Position numbers and translations under genes: made by a program
The notes under the pieces: model-generated
The model's database searches: none
What the model was told of the DNA's origin: nothing
What the model saw: only the letters and a program-made list of their open reading frames with translations
Shown: positions 44,770-55,829 of the stretch, in pieces
Layout: every line of letters begins with the position of its first letter
Numbering within the stretch: position 1 is the stretch's first letter
Origin: Eledone cirrhosa
Lineage: Eukaryota > Mollusca > Cephalopoda > Octopoda > Eledonidae
Assembly (NCBI GenBank): GCA_964016885.1
Contig: OZ024743.1
Span: 161,090,212 to 161,154,211 of the forward strand
Length of the DNA stretch: 64,000 nucleotides
Reading direction: 5' to 3'

Positions 44770-44854
<85 letters not shown>
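44770..44854. repeat. (TA)n microsatellite
   Basis: About 42 TA units. Confidence 0.95.
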
Positions 44855-44860
<6 letters not shown>

Positions 44861-44989
44861 GTGAGGTTTTTTTTTACAAAATGAAAAATAACCGAGGTGT
44901 CCTACACGAGTGAAAGTATAAAGAAAAAGAGATGAAATCGAAAATGCAACTGAAGTCTTATTTTTTTTAAAAATATATATATTTATTTG

Positions 44990-45480
44990 GTTCCTTTACC
45001 GGTTTCGCAGTTCTTCTGCTTTTCAAAAGGTGAGTTGAGATGGAGGGTCTGTGGTTTTTCTCATATATATATATATATGAAAATAGGGATAAAAAGACGA
45101 TTATTAGGAAGAAAAATTTTTTTTTTTCCTTTTATTCTTTTCTCTTTTTTCTGGGTTAGAAAATATTTAAAACAAAATATTTTACTTTGTGTGAAGTGTT
45201 AAGGTATTAGTTAATTTATTTATTAATTAACAATGCCATTTATTTATATATTTATATAATTTACCGGTTTCACCATTTTATGCATTATCAAAGGGTGGAA
45301 TTTGTATTGGTGTAAAATGTTGGTGATGTTGAGCATGTTAAGGAAATGGGGAAGAAAGAATAATATTATTTACAAACAAGGTTTTTGAAGTGAAAAGAAA
45401 AAAAAGAAAAAGAGGAGGTATGTCGAACATGATAAGGTAATGGGAAAGAAAAAAATAATATTATTTACAGGCATAGTTCT
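44990..45480. repeat. unassigned repeat-like block with tandem duplication
   Basis: Two phrases TTTACCGGTTTC (44995, 45263) recall Penelope tails. A duplication of about 95 bp (GAGCATGTTAAGGAAATGGG near 45332; GAACATGATAAGGTAATGGG near 45426) spans 45325-45485. Confidence 0.5.
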
Positions 45481-45534
45481 TGAGAATAATATATATACAT
45501 ATATATATACATATATATATATACATATATATAT

Positions 45535-45585
45535 ATATTTATTAAAATAACAGATTAAACTTTAATCTGTTATTTTAATAAATAT
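45535..45585. repeat. perfect 23-bp-arm hairpin
   Basis: ATATTTATTAAAATAACAGA plus TTA and its exact reverse complement, with a 5-base loop. AT-rich, between TA runs. Confidence 0.85.
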
Positions 45586-45671
45586 TTGCTCTACGGTTCT
45601 TATATATTTGATATATATTTATCCTTATCGAGCCCTCTTTGGATTTTAGTCTTCAAATTTATTATTATTAC

Positions 45672-46345
<674 letters not shown>

Positions 46346-46361
46346 TATATATATCCTTATA

Positions 46362-46455
46362 AAAAGGAAGTTTGTTTGTTCGTTGACAGCTAATAACACT
46401 AAATAAAATTGATAATAATTAAGGTTTTTCGTGTTTTCAACTAATCTGACCTACA
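46362..46455 (+). repeat. dispersed repeat R3, copy b
   Basis: Matches 43015-43100. Confidence 0.8.
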
Positions 46456-46549
46456 TTGTTGCTTCTGTCTGTCTATGTGTGTGTGTACATGTGCTTGTCT
46501 GCGAGTCTTATATTGTTTGTGCGTGTGTGTCTCTGTGAATTCATTTGTT

Positions 46550-46656
<107 letters not shown>

Positions 46657-46659
46657 CTG

Positions 46660-47035
46660 AGCTTTTCGAATATTAATAATAATATTCGATTCGTTTGAAA
46701 TTATGCAAACAGCCTCATTAAGCCATGTAAGTAGAATGACCCCACCAATCTTTGCACTTGTGTTGGCATATAAACAGAACGGCAGACAGTAATTTTTTTT
46801 GGTGATTACCCTTCATCAGTACCATATACTGCTTACCTGCCAATCTATTTGTTATATATATATATACTCTCGGGTCTCGAATGATCGTCAATCACACCCC
46901 ACTTATTCATTTTTCAGATTGTTTTCCAATATCACTGCTTTTTTACCAACCATCGCCCCAACCCCGCTTATTGAGTTTTGATAATCTATATCCAACAAAA
47001 TATTATCTTAAGTCGTAGCATGCCTTCTATCCAGC
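46660..47035. other. interval without recognisable gene
   Basis: Unassigned. At 47036-47077 a 30-bp echo of Tx1 ORF2 (GGATAACTTCCAGAAAT) occurs. Confidence 0.35.
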
Positions 47036-47224
47036 GCTACCTACTATCCAGGACCCACGGATAACTTCCAGAAATAGAACAACTGAAAGGCAGCATGAAG
47101 AAACGAAACCTCAAACAACCCAAAGGATATGTCAGTTGAGAGCATGAATAGAAGATTTACAATTTAAAAAGGTTACCGAGTAGAACTTTGTTGCTTCCAG
47201 TTAAAATCCACATCAGAACCTTCA

Positions 47225-47700
47225 ATTCGAATTTCCTCAATGAACAAAATTCGTCCAAAATGTGGTGCTAAAAATTGGAATGGTGAGTTTAAATGAAAAT
47301 ATTACATTTAATCAATCACCTCAACCACCAGACCCTTGCGGGGACTGCTCATTGGTACAACTACTGAATCAAGACACTTTCTTCAAAATATTCAGAAGTA
47401 CAATAAGGCATTCCAAAGGCAAGTGTACCATAGAATTGGACCATTTCAGCCACTTTCAAAAGAAGAACCAAAACATTTATAACTGTATCTCATCAGCTAT
47501 ATGAAAACCCCAGCACAGACAAGATATGAAAGGAATAAGGAAACAAAGTATGAAATCATATTACAAATAAAAGAAATGTTACATTCAAGAAACAGCTATA
47601 TTAGAAATTTCAAAAGTAAAGTAGAAAAAGGTTTGAATGAAATTTCATTATTTTCTTTAACCTGGGAAACGCCGGGTATTTCTGCTAGATTAATAATAGA
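47225..47700 (+). pseudogene. Helitron Rep-helicase N-terminal remnant
   Basis: In one continuous frame with a few stops: IRPKCGAKNWNGEF (the Cys-containing CGAKxWxGE motif), then ESRHFLQNIQKYNKAFQ and directly RQVYHRIGPFQPLSKEEPKH, a stop, LYLISYMKTPAQTRYERNKE, IILQIKEMLHSRNSYIRNFK. This is the order of the Helitron-like N-terminal domain (HF-NIR-YN-AF, V-H-IG-L-P, L--ML---N-Y---FK). A short internal deletion joins KAFQ to RQVYH. Helitrons transpose by rolling-circle replication; the catalytic HUH and helicase parts are missing here. Confidence 0.7.
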
Positions 47701-48215
47701 TTCATCATTGCATGTATGTGTGTGTGTGAGTACGCGCGTGCGTGCGTGTGTGTGTGTGCACGTGTGTGTGTGAGTGCATGTGTGTGTGAGTGCGTCTGGG
47801 GGGGGGGGGGCTTTTTAACACGATTTTTCATTGTTGCAATAATACAATATTGTTCAGTTATAACAAAGAAGTCAAATTCAAAAAGCAGAAACATGAGACC
47901 CGTTAACTTAGTTCAATAACTGTGATGTTATAAAATAAAAACATTTGTAAGTGTATAAATTTATTTGCTATTTCAGGAGGCATTAAAATGTAGAAATGAA
48001 AACAAGAGAACTTGAATTGCAGCTGTGGTATTTAAAACTAACGATTTTACGACGTCCTTAATGCTTTTTACAGTAAATCTGCTTTTTTCTCAGTGGACGT
48101 CTTTGCTAAATAAATGCATTCTTACATACATACATGCATACATAGATTTAATTATATACATTACATACAAGCAAACGGACACAAAAACAGACAGACAAAT
48201 ATATAGGTAGGTAGA
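47701..48215. other. GT-rich run, poly-G and AT-rich interval
   Basis: GT/GCGT run 47711-47796, a G12 run near 47800, then AT-rich sequence and a GATA/CATA microsatellite at about 48118-48222. No gene seen. Confidence 0.5.
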
Positions 48216-48462
48216 TAGATAGATTTGTTTCATTATTAGCCACAGTGGCACAAAAGAAGGGGACAAATACAAAGGTGAAGTTTACATACAATAAAAACGT
48301 GTAAAATACTATCACAAATGCAATTTAAAAATTAATCGATTTTCCCCAATAGGGGGAGATTTTTCATATGGGTAACACATACCCCCGAAAAAATGTGCAA
48401 CCCTCATCTCCAGGAATACGAAGAGTTTGTACCCCTTTCCTCTCTTCCTCTTTTTCCTCAAC

Positions 48463-49135
48463 CTACAGGCTGATATAGAGAGAATGCCCATTCACTCGGG
48501 CCATTCTCGCCACTTTCACCCACCTTTCATAAAACTTGCTGGGGTACAGCACCTCTCTCTCCATCCTGATTCTTCTTCCAAAGTGGTATTTGAAAAAAAG
48601 AATCAGTTATTGGCCGGAGAGAAAGGTGTCTGACCTCAGCCCTTTTAACCTCGTCCACCATTCAACCTCTTTCGCCATAGCTATCACACAAAGGAAAACC
48701 GCATCTCCTTCGTTTTTGAAGGAGGGTGGCGGTTTGATCATAACAATGGACCCGATTGTCCCACCCGCGACAATAGTCGTTCTACATAGCCCCACAGGTC
48801 GGTAACGCCCGGGCGGTGTATGAATGCGTGCACGACGGTTTCTTCGTCTCGTACGTATCTCGGACAGATCTTTTTCGAAGGGTCCCTGCCCAGGCGCCCA
48901 TGTCTGTAGATCTTGTCTCGAACTGGTTGAGCTCCTCGGTAGCACTGCCAGGCCAGGGACTTTCGGAAGTTGTCCATCGGTCCCAGGCGGAAGGTCCTAC
49001 CGAACAGACTGGCCAGTTCGTATTCCTCTACGCCCAGAGTTTCTCCGAGCGTGTCGTCGCACTTGCTGCGGATCAACCCTCTATAGAATGACGAAGTGGA
49101 GTCTCTACTGACCGCCGGGTCTGCCTGCCAGAGGG
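48463..49135 (-). pseudogene. Tx1-like ORF2 C-terminal part, copy 3
   Basis: Minus strand: STSSFYRGLIRSKCDDTLGE, FRLGPMDNFRKSLAWQCYRG, then CPRYVRDEETVVHAFIHRP, where the zinc site has lost two Cys. DLWGYVERLLSRVG follows, then a frameshift, CVIAMAKEVEWWTRLKGLRS, another frameshift, FYERWVKVARMARVNGHS and the stop at 48463-48465. Homologous to 11340-11999 in copy 1. Confidence 0.8.
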
Positions 49136-49266
49136 CTGTGGATCCTGGACTCAGAGATAGCAATTACATCCATACTGTGCGACCTGAGGTCGTTTAAGAG
49201 TTTGCCCTGTTTCCAGGGCATCCCCAGGCCGCGCACATTCACACACCTGACTTTTAAAACGGCCAT
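49105..49266 (-). pseudogene. Tx1-like ORF2 start (endonuclease N terminus), copy 3
   Basis: A 53-codon frame too short for most gene finders: MAVLKVRCVNVRGLGMPWKQ, GKLLNDLRSHSMDVIAISES, RIHS, then out of frame into the C-terminal part and a stop at 49105-49107. MAVLKVRCVNVRGL is the start of the AP-endonuclease (N-V-R-G), and DVIAISES holds the catalytic Glu. About 900 codons of ORF2 are missing after this point. Confidence 0.8.
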
Positions 49267-49312
49267 GTTGGTGAGGAAGAGTTAGAAAAGAAGAGAAAAG
49301 AATTCACTTACA

Positions 49313-50908
49313 TCCTCACTTCCTGGAGACCAGGCTGCACAATGTCCATAGGGGTGTTGGAGGGGTTGTTTGGTAGGGTGGTGGTTCCTGGTGGGGTGGG
49401 GACGGAGATACTTGGTGGTGAGGGGTGTCTGGGCTGAGGGTGGGGAAACGTTTCAAGAGGACGCGGTTCGTTGGTTTAATACATATTCGCCACGTCCTCA
49501 GCAAAGTTTTCCTTTAAGGACTTATAGGTGTCCGTAGGGACCCTAATCATCCTTAAATTAAGTTTGTCTTTACATTTGGTAAAATATTTTCCTTCGGTTT
49601 CCACGGAAGGGTTTTTGGAGATGACCTCCATCAAGGTTTTATTGTCAGTCTTTATGTATGTATAATATTTTTGTTGTGTTGTGTTAGTTTTTGTCTGTTG
49701 TTCTTGTGTGTGTTTTCGTTTTGTTGTGGGTATTTGTGTTTGGAGTGTTATCATTGTTTTGTTTCCGGGAGGGGGGATTTTTGTTTGTAATGTTTGTGTT
49801 GTTTGTGTTGGTGGTTGTGTTTGTTGCTTTTTGTTCGTGTTATGTCTCTTTTTCTTTTTTTTTTTTTGGAGCGGAGGGGTTCTCCCTCATCATCATAGGG
49901 GTTTCGTCCGTTGTGGTGTCTGTTTGATTGGGGAGGGGTACTTTGGGGGGAGCTGTTGTGCTTGTGGGTGTTTTTGGAGTTGATTTAGGTGGGGAGGGGT
50001 TGGGTGGGACTGTGTTTGCAGTTTGGTTTGTTTTTGTTATTTTTGTGTGTTGTTGTTGTTGTGGTGGTGGTGGTGGTTGTGTTTTTGTGTTGGGTGTCGG
50101 CAGTAGTGCCTTTTTTTTAATGCAGTTAATTGTGGACAGGAATCCCTCAGGTGACCACTGCTTAAACACTGGTAACATCAAGGCCGCCTACCCTCAACAG
50201 AAATATTTATGTAGGAATGTCAATCCAGAGGCACTCGTTGTGGTATTCTAGCTATCCGTTCTGGTCTCATTTGGACCAGAACTTCTAAGCTTGTACCGTT
50301 AAATATGCCCCTGGAGGACTTTCCTACCGAAATTACTGTGTCTTCATCAAAATTGATGAAACCAGCTAATATCCATCAGATGTTTACATTTGGTGTGATA
50401 TTTCTTACTCTTATTTTTTGGGTCCTTTTCCCATATATGTGGGGAAAAAGGTGTAGAGGAGGGACACAATTGGCGACACAGAATATTTCTGTGCCGTCAA
50501 TTGGTCTTTCATTATTATTGATAAACTCCCGAAGAGTTTTCCCTTCTGTATGAAGGTAATGTCCTTCATGGAGTTTCTTAGAACCAACATCAATTTCGTT
50601 TTGAGTTAATTGAGCTGTCCTGAAAACTATAGTTTTCAGGACAGTGTCTCTACGCAATTCTTGGGGAGAAGTGATGCTAAAAGCGCCATTCTCCCCAAAA
50701 GTTATGTATTGCTTGGCATCTCTTAGCAATTCTCCGGCATTAGAGATGTCAATCTGTGTATATAGTTCCGTCTTTTGGACAGTTTGTGCGAAGAAACCTT
50801 TTTTTCCTTGTTTGTGGAATTGTTCTTGTTGGTATTGTTGTCATTACTGTTGCTGCTGTTGGTGTTGTTGTCATCATTGTTGCTGTCGTTGTTGTTGTCA
50901 TTGTTGTC

Positions 50909-50939
<31 letters not shown>

Positions 50940-51148
50940 TTGTAGTTCTCAATTGCTTGATTTGTGGTTATGGAATTCATTTGTGAAGTTGTGTTTTTCT
51001 CTTGTTCAATATTTTTGTGTGCAGTATGTGTTTCCATACTTTTATTTTGGTGTGATTTATCTCGGTCACTACCTCTTGCCATAGTGACATTCATTTCAAC
51101 GCTCCAATTTCCATTTGTGGCGGGATGCGCTTTAATTTTATCATTCAT
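49313..51148 (-). pseudogene. Tx1-like LINE ORF1 with CCHC zinc knuckle
   Basis: Minus strand. ATG at 51148-51146: MNDKIKAHPATNGNWSVEMN, an Asn-rich stretch, and after a one-base frameshift near 50770 a conserved domain: GFFAQTVQKTELYTQIDISN, AGELLRDAKQYITFGENGAF, LRREFI-like TLREFINNNERPIDGTEIFC. A stop at 50376-50378 follows, then INFDEDTVISVGKSSRGIFN, SLEVLVQMRPERIARIP, a stop, NISVEGRRP, a stop and the knuckle CYQCLSSGHLRDSC (CX2CX4HX4C, about 50130-50175). A Pro/Thr/Lys-rich tail runs to about 49313 (FAEDVANMY, PTLSPDTPHH). ORF1 proteins coat the element RNA as a ribonucleoprotein. The three stops and two frameshifts make it inactive. Confidence 0.75.
50830..50945. repeat. (GTT)n trinucleotide tract inside ORF1
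   Basis: On the minus strand an AAC/AAT/GAC run coding the poly-Asn/Asp segment of ORF1. Copy 2 has a comparable AAC tract at 14640-14880. Confidence 0.85.
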
Positions 51149-51197
51149 ATTTAAAACAAATTGTTATAAAGTTTTATGAAAATTTTATAAAGATCAA

Positions 51198-51226
51198 ATT
51201 TTCGCCCCTGGGGGGCGAAAATTTCA
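51198..51226. repeat. perfect 13-bp-arm hairpin in the Tx1 leader
   Basis: AAATTTTCGCCCC, TGG, GGGGCGAAAATTT; 50 bp upstream of the ORF1 start of the reverse-strand element. Confidence 0.7.
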
Positions 51227-51229
51227 GTG

Positions 51230-51300
51230 ACCCACCCACTGACAATTTAGTCAGAGGGTCAATTTAGTCACTGACAATTTAGTGAGAGGGTATATTTTTT
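51230..51300. repeat. short tandem repeat of a CACTGACAATTTAGT unit
   Basis: CACTGACAATTTAGT(C/G)AGAGGGT occurs at about 51237 and 51270 with a third partial TCAATTTAGTCACT between. Confidence 0.65.
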
Positions 51301-51381
51301 TAAAACAATAATTTTTGTTTTTTATAAATAAAAGACAAAAACTTACCAGCGTGAGTGGCACACAACTTCCTCTATTTCAGA

Positions 51382-51611
<230 letters not shown>

Positions 51612-51659
51612 GTGTGAATGTGTGTGTCCTCGTTTGCTGGCAGCGAAACATTGTCACGA

Positions 51660-51918
51660 CAAAGAAGAATTTGTTGTCATGGAAACGAGAGAAAAATGTG
51701 ATGTGATAGTGAGTGCGTATATGAAAGAAGGGAAATCGGAGAAAGGGATAGAGGCGAAGCGGAGAGAACGAAATAGAGAAACAGATAAGAAGATAAGATA
51801 AAAAAAGGGGGTAAGGATAAAAGTGTTAAATAGATAGCGTCATACTCTCATTTCATTATCTAATCAGCAATGATTACGAAGGTAGGAGGACGGGGAATCA
51901 GTGACCATTGCCCTGGCA
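51660..51918. other. purine-rich interval without recognisable gene
   Basis: GA-rich, unassigned. Confidence 0.3.
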
Positions 51919-52139
51919 GGATGTCGGAAAATAATTGTTTATACTTTAGGCACAAGGCCAGCAACTACCCAGTGCCTCACTGGTACTTTATTTTATCGAC
52001 CCCGTAAGGATGAAAGGCAAAGTCAACCTCGGCGGGATTTGAACTCAGATCGTAAAGGGACGTAACTATGCTAGAAAGCATGGCGTCCGACCCTCTACCG
52101 ATACTGCCAATCCACCGCCCTTGGATGTCGGAAAATAAT
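51919..52139 (-). mobile_element. full-length OK-type SINE with 17-bp target duplication
   Basis: SINE body 51936-52122 on the minus strand (head GGGCGGTGGATTGGCAGTAT, core TTTGCCTTTCATCCTTACGG, tail CTGGCCTTGTGCCTAAAG). It is flanked by a perfect direct repeat GGATGTCGGAAAATAAT at 51919-51935 and 52123-52139. The long target duplication shows LINE-assisted insertion and fixes both element ends. Confidence 0.93.
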
Positions 52140-52485
52140 GAGCTCATATTCGGCTTAAATGTCTACAAGAATAGAAAGGAAGTTAGACGAGCGAGAGACA
52201 GAAAGAGAGAGTGGGCGTCTCTTGGACATGTTTCTCTTACATCAAATACCTGTGGTCTCTCTTTAAATTTTCGGCGAAAGTAATGTTGCTCATGAAATAC
52301 CCACCCCTTACGTTTTTCTATTCAGAGATGAAAGGAATACTTAAAGTATATACACCATGGAGTGATAGGTGTGGTTCATTGCTTGGTGACAAAATGTGTG
52401 TGTGTGTGTATATTCTGCGTCAGCGTACATACACACACAATTTAAGTTAAAATGTGTCCCTAGCTTAGAAGCTAATCAAGCTGGA
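52140..52485. other. interval without recognisable gene
   Basis: Unassigned; short GT run at 52397. Confidence 0.3.
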
Positions 52486-52489
52486 GCTT

Positions 52490-52690
52490 TTCATGGTTTC
52501 ATTGGCGTCAAGTGACTGAGAGTATACGTCGCAAGTTTAACCACCAGCTTTTTGATGGTACTCATTTTTCCCAAGTGAACTGGAGCAACGTGGCAGCTCA
52601 ATAAAACAATGCCGCGCCTGGACCAGGAATTGAATTCTCGACCACACGATTGTGATCTAACACCCAAATCACTAGACCGCACACCTTCTG
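52490..52690 (-). mobile_element. tRNA-like SINE, third type
   Basis: The minus strand starts with a tRNA-like block (GTGCGGTCTAGTGATTTGGG, GTGTTAGATCACAATCGTGT, GGTCGAGAATTCAATTCCTG) resembling A and B boxes. The remaining body to about 52490 includes GCTGCCACGTTGCTCCAGTT. Not one of the OK-type copies. Confidence 0.65.
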
Positions 52691-52919
52691 ATACACACAC
52701 ACATGGTTGGGTCATAAATGATCCGCAAAGTATTTCTTCTCCTCCCGGATTAGTTGTACGGATGAAGGGAAGAAAGTGTTCTCAAATGATGGGCCTTAAA
52801 CTGGGTGGCTGATAAATTCTACACCCCAGAAAATGGGATTTTAAGGCAGAATGCCAAAAGCCGAGTAATATGTAAAGCCAAACTATCCTAAACTCTAAAA
52901 ATTCTGCCAGTGCACTTCT

Positions 52920-53000
52920 CAAGATTGGTACTTTATCTATTAACTCCAGAATGTCGAAAGGCAAAGTTAACTGCAGGATTTCACCTTAGAACGCAAATGC
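52920..53000 (-). mobile_element. degenerate SINE fragment (OK type)
   Basis: TTGGTACTTTATCTATTAAC, CGAAAGGCAAAGTTAACTGC, AGGATTTCACCTTAGAACG: the conserved core, clearly eroded, without head or tail. Confidence 0.55.
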
Positions 53001-53640
53001 TAGAATAAAATGTAAATTTGTATTTTTAAATTAATCTCTTACGATGAAGTTAATAGCCTGTAAAATCTTAATTATTTATTTCTTACTTTCATATTTGTGG
53101 CTAGCTGCCAAGGCTAAACACACACACGCGCACGCGCGCGCATGTACTTACATACATGCATAAAAAGGATTAGGTATTAGATCTCCATTACGTTTATTGA
53201 GGTGTGACGCGCATTTCGCAATTGATCAGCTGAAGGCTGATCTGTATCGATCTGGTCCGACTCTGGTATCAAAAACTCGTCGATCTTCTGCTATGATAAT
53301 GACAGAAAGATCATTCTGTCATTTCTGTAGTTTCTATGTATGTGAGTGTGTACGACTGTGTGTGTGTATTATCACGTGTATGTTGAATGAGTGAGTGTGT
53401 GTATAGGTGATTGTTTATGTATGTGAGTATTACGTATACACACGTATATGTCTGTATTAGTGGATGTGTATGTGATGTTTCTATTGTTTTTACGTGTGTG
53501 AGTGTGTAATTTAGCGTGTGTGTATGTTGTATCTACATGCGTGTTGTGGTTGTGTTTGGTCAGTAGCGGAAATATATCATGTACATGTGTGTGCGTGTGG
53601 TTGTGTGGATGTTTATGGATGGGTATGTCCGTGTAATTGG
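53001..53640. other. GT-rich interval without recognisable gene
   Basis: Irregular TGTGTG/GTGAGTG sequence from 53335 on; no coding support. Confidence 0.4.
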
Positions 53641-53959
53641 TGGAGTATACAGGTAGATCCAGGAGAGAGAGAGAGAGAGAAAGAGGGAGAGAGCATGCGT
53701 CGACTATGGGTCCTGCGATGCTAATGTAGGTTTCGTCAGAGCGGAAGTGAGGGTGGCGCGCGCAGAACGGAAGTGAGTGGAGAAGGGGCAGTGTGTAGTA
53801 GGGTGTGTGTATGTGTAGGTGTGTGTTTAGATGCGGTGTTGTTAGGAAGCAAGGTGTGCCTGTGTGGTTATTAGACTATTTCAATTTTCATATGTATTAA
53901 GTAAACATCGAAGCTGAAGCTTTTCTAAACAGAGAAAAGGAGACGGATGTGTCGAGTGT

Positions 53960-54235
53960 TCTCGGTGGTTGTCTTACACATCTAACTTCTGAGGAACAGA
54001 TCCCATTATATTAGTAGTAGAGGAGGCGGCAGAGTGATGAAACAGTGTGTCTGTAGACTGAATGTGGGAAAGTGGATGGTATTGGTGTCCTTGTCAATCA
54101 GTTGGGCGGCTTTCATTTAGATGCAGTCAAGGATGTTTTTGTACGTAGCAGCATTACCATCCCAGATGCGTAGAAGCATTCCTTTGTTTGCCTCACGCGA
54201 GCTTTGTAGAAAAACAACAATTGTTCGGACCTGAT
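53960..54235 (-). pseudogene. possible CR1/Jockey-like LINE RT C-terminal remnant
   Basis: Minus strand reads FYKARVRQTKE, then one frame over LRIWDGNAATYKNILDCI, a stop, MKAAQLIDKDTNTIHFPTFS and LQTHCFITLPP. This resembles the block 'LYKAxxRP-xEY-xHxW-GA---YxxLLDxIQRRAxRLIxDPxLT-xLxSL-HRR' of many Jockey/CR1 LINEs. Heavily decayed and short. Confidence 0.5.
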
Positions 54236-54299
54236 GAATTTCCTAGACCCGAAGTGACAAAGTGTATGCTGAATCGTTAGAAGGGGTTGTGATGCTTAG

Positions 54300-54900
54300 A
54301 GAGTTTCAATTGTATGTCGTTTCAAATTAAAGAGGATAAAGCAGACATTGTTTTCTTGATATGTAAGTTTATTACGCATCCGTGGAGACAACGTCAATGA
54401 TAGCTTTAAAACTTAGTATTGCAAGTTACAGAAACATGTAAATTATAAGACATTTTGGCTGCTTATAACAGAGATGCGTTCTTAACCAAGTGGTACCTAT
54501 TTGCAGTTTGCTAAACAGGACTGGTGAGATTAAATCTCTCAACAATTTCTATGGTGGTACGGTGCCAGTGACAGGTTACGAACAATTGACTTGTTGACCA
54601 ATATTCTAATCTTAAATTCAACTCTCACAGATATGTTATCACCACATTAATATGAATTATTTCTAGCTTTATCAACAAGAGACATATCACAAGAGAGCTT
54701 TCGCTTTAATTAGAATCTCCTTAATGTTTTGAATTTCATTATGTTAGTTGAGTCAGAGGCATATGTTCCTGGTTATAATACATGTTCATTACTGCTATAA
54801 CTAACAGATTGAGTGACGTGTTGCAGCTATGTAAGTGTAGTGGATAAATGTTATTATTTGATGGATGTTTGATAACAAGAATGCCAGGATTGTGATGTTG
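54300..54900. other. interval without recognisable gene
   Basis: AT-rich. TGCTATAACTAACAGATTGA at 54797 is nearly repeated at 61908, so an unknown dispersed repeat may be present. Confidence 0.35.
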
Positions 54901-55019
54901 ACAATGTTTATTTTACAACAAAGGTTCTCAAGGGGGGGATCATATGCACCCCCGGGGGCGTTTCGGAGCTCCGGTGGGGTATTTTGGAGCAAGGGGAATC
55001 TAGGAGGGCGCTGGAAGGC

Positions 55020-55440
55020 TCTTTACTTTGTACGTCTCTGAGACAGCCAGTGTGAATGCATTTGAATGAAGAAAACGAAGAAAATAAATAAAATAAGCTT
55101 GTCAACGAATTCCCTAGGGAGATAAAAGAAAAACGAAAGAAGTCAAAGAAAATGAAAATAAGGGCAACGTCAACTATGACAACAGTTACAAGAACAACTT
55201 CAACAGAAATGACAAGAAAAAGAAGCAATGGTGATGAAAGGTGTGGGTGTATACTTATACATACAAACATGCACACGCATGCATATGTGCATATGTACAT
55301 ACATACATACACACAGGCCGGCGTTGGTGTTTCATGAGGTTAAAAAAACTGTGGTAGTTAATGTCCTTAGGTAATAAAATCTGGAGACAATTATCTCCTT
55401 AGCAAAAAAACATAAATCATGTCACATATACAGTACACAC
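55020..55440. other. interval without recognisable gene
   Basis: A-rich and CATA-rich; unassigned. Just before it, 54921-55000 is a GC-rich stretch beginning AGGTTCTCAAGGGGGG that recalls hAT-type ends, but no partner end is seen. Confidence 0.3.
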
Positions 55441-55539
55441 ACTTAAATATAAATGCATGTATATATACAATTATATAAATGTATAGTTATACATATACGT
55501 AAATGTATGTATATATGTATGTATGTAGTTATATATATA

Positions 55540-55580
55540 TATAATACACACGCACACACACACACACACACACACATATA
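55540..55580. repeat. (CA)n microsatellite
   Basis: CA run flanked by TA and CATA units. Confidence 0.85.
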
Positions 55581-55732
55581 CATACACACATACATTTTTT
55601 TTCCTTTTTCAGTGTGGTATATCTTAGGTAGTAGGGTCCGTACCGTAGATACCACTCAATGTAATCCATTAAAATTATAGTGAAGTTCTGTTTCGTTGAG
55701 TTAATTCTTTAGATACAGAGTCAGCTATTAGG

Positions 55733-55816
55733 TATTAAATTAACAATGAAAATAAAAACAACAAAGTTATAAAGTAACTTGACTTTGTTGTTTTTATTTT
55801 CATTGTTAATTTAATA
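55733..55816. repeat. perfect 35-bp-arm hairpin
   Basis: Arms 55733-55767 and 55782-55816 (TATTAAATTAACAATGAAAA ... CAACAAAGT) are exact reverse complements with a 14-base loop. AT-rich, no coding content. Confidence 0.9.
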
Positions 55817-55829
55817 ACATATATATCTG

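Larger units (their letters stand above)
48224..51340 (-). mobile_element. Tx1-like LINE copy 3 (ORF1 nearly whole, ORF2 mostly deleted)
   Basis: Reverse strand. From the leader hairpin (51226-51198) through ORF1 (51148 to about 49310), ORF2 start (49266), an internal junction near 49130, ORF2 C terminus (to 48463) and 3' UTR ending GTGGCTAATAATGAAACAAA at 48224, matching the 3' end of copies 1 and 2. Followed by a TCTA microsatellite. Its 5' limit is uncertain. Confidence 0.8.

Noticed and set aside
54921..55000. hAT element end (AGGTTCTCAAGGGGGG)
   Set aside because: Only one end resembles a hAT terminus; no matching inverted end or 8-bp duplication was found.
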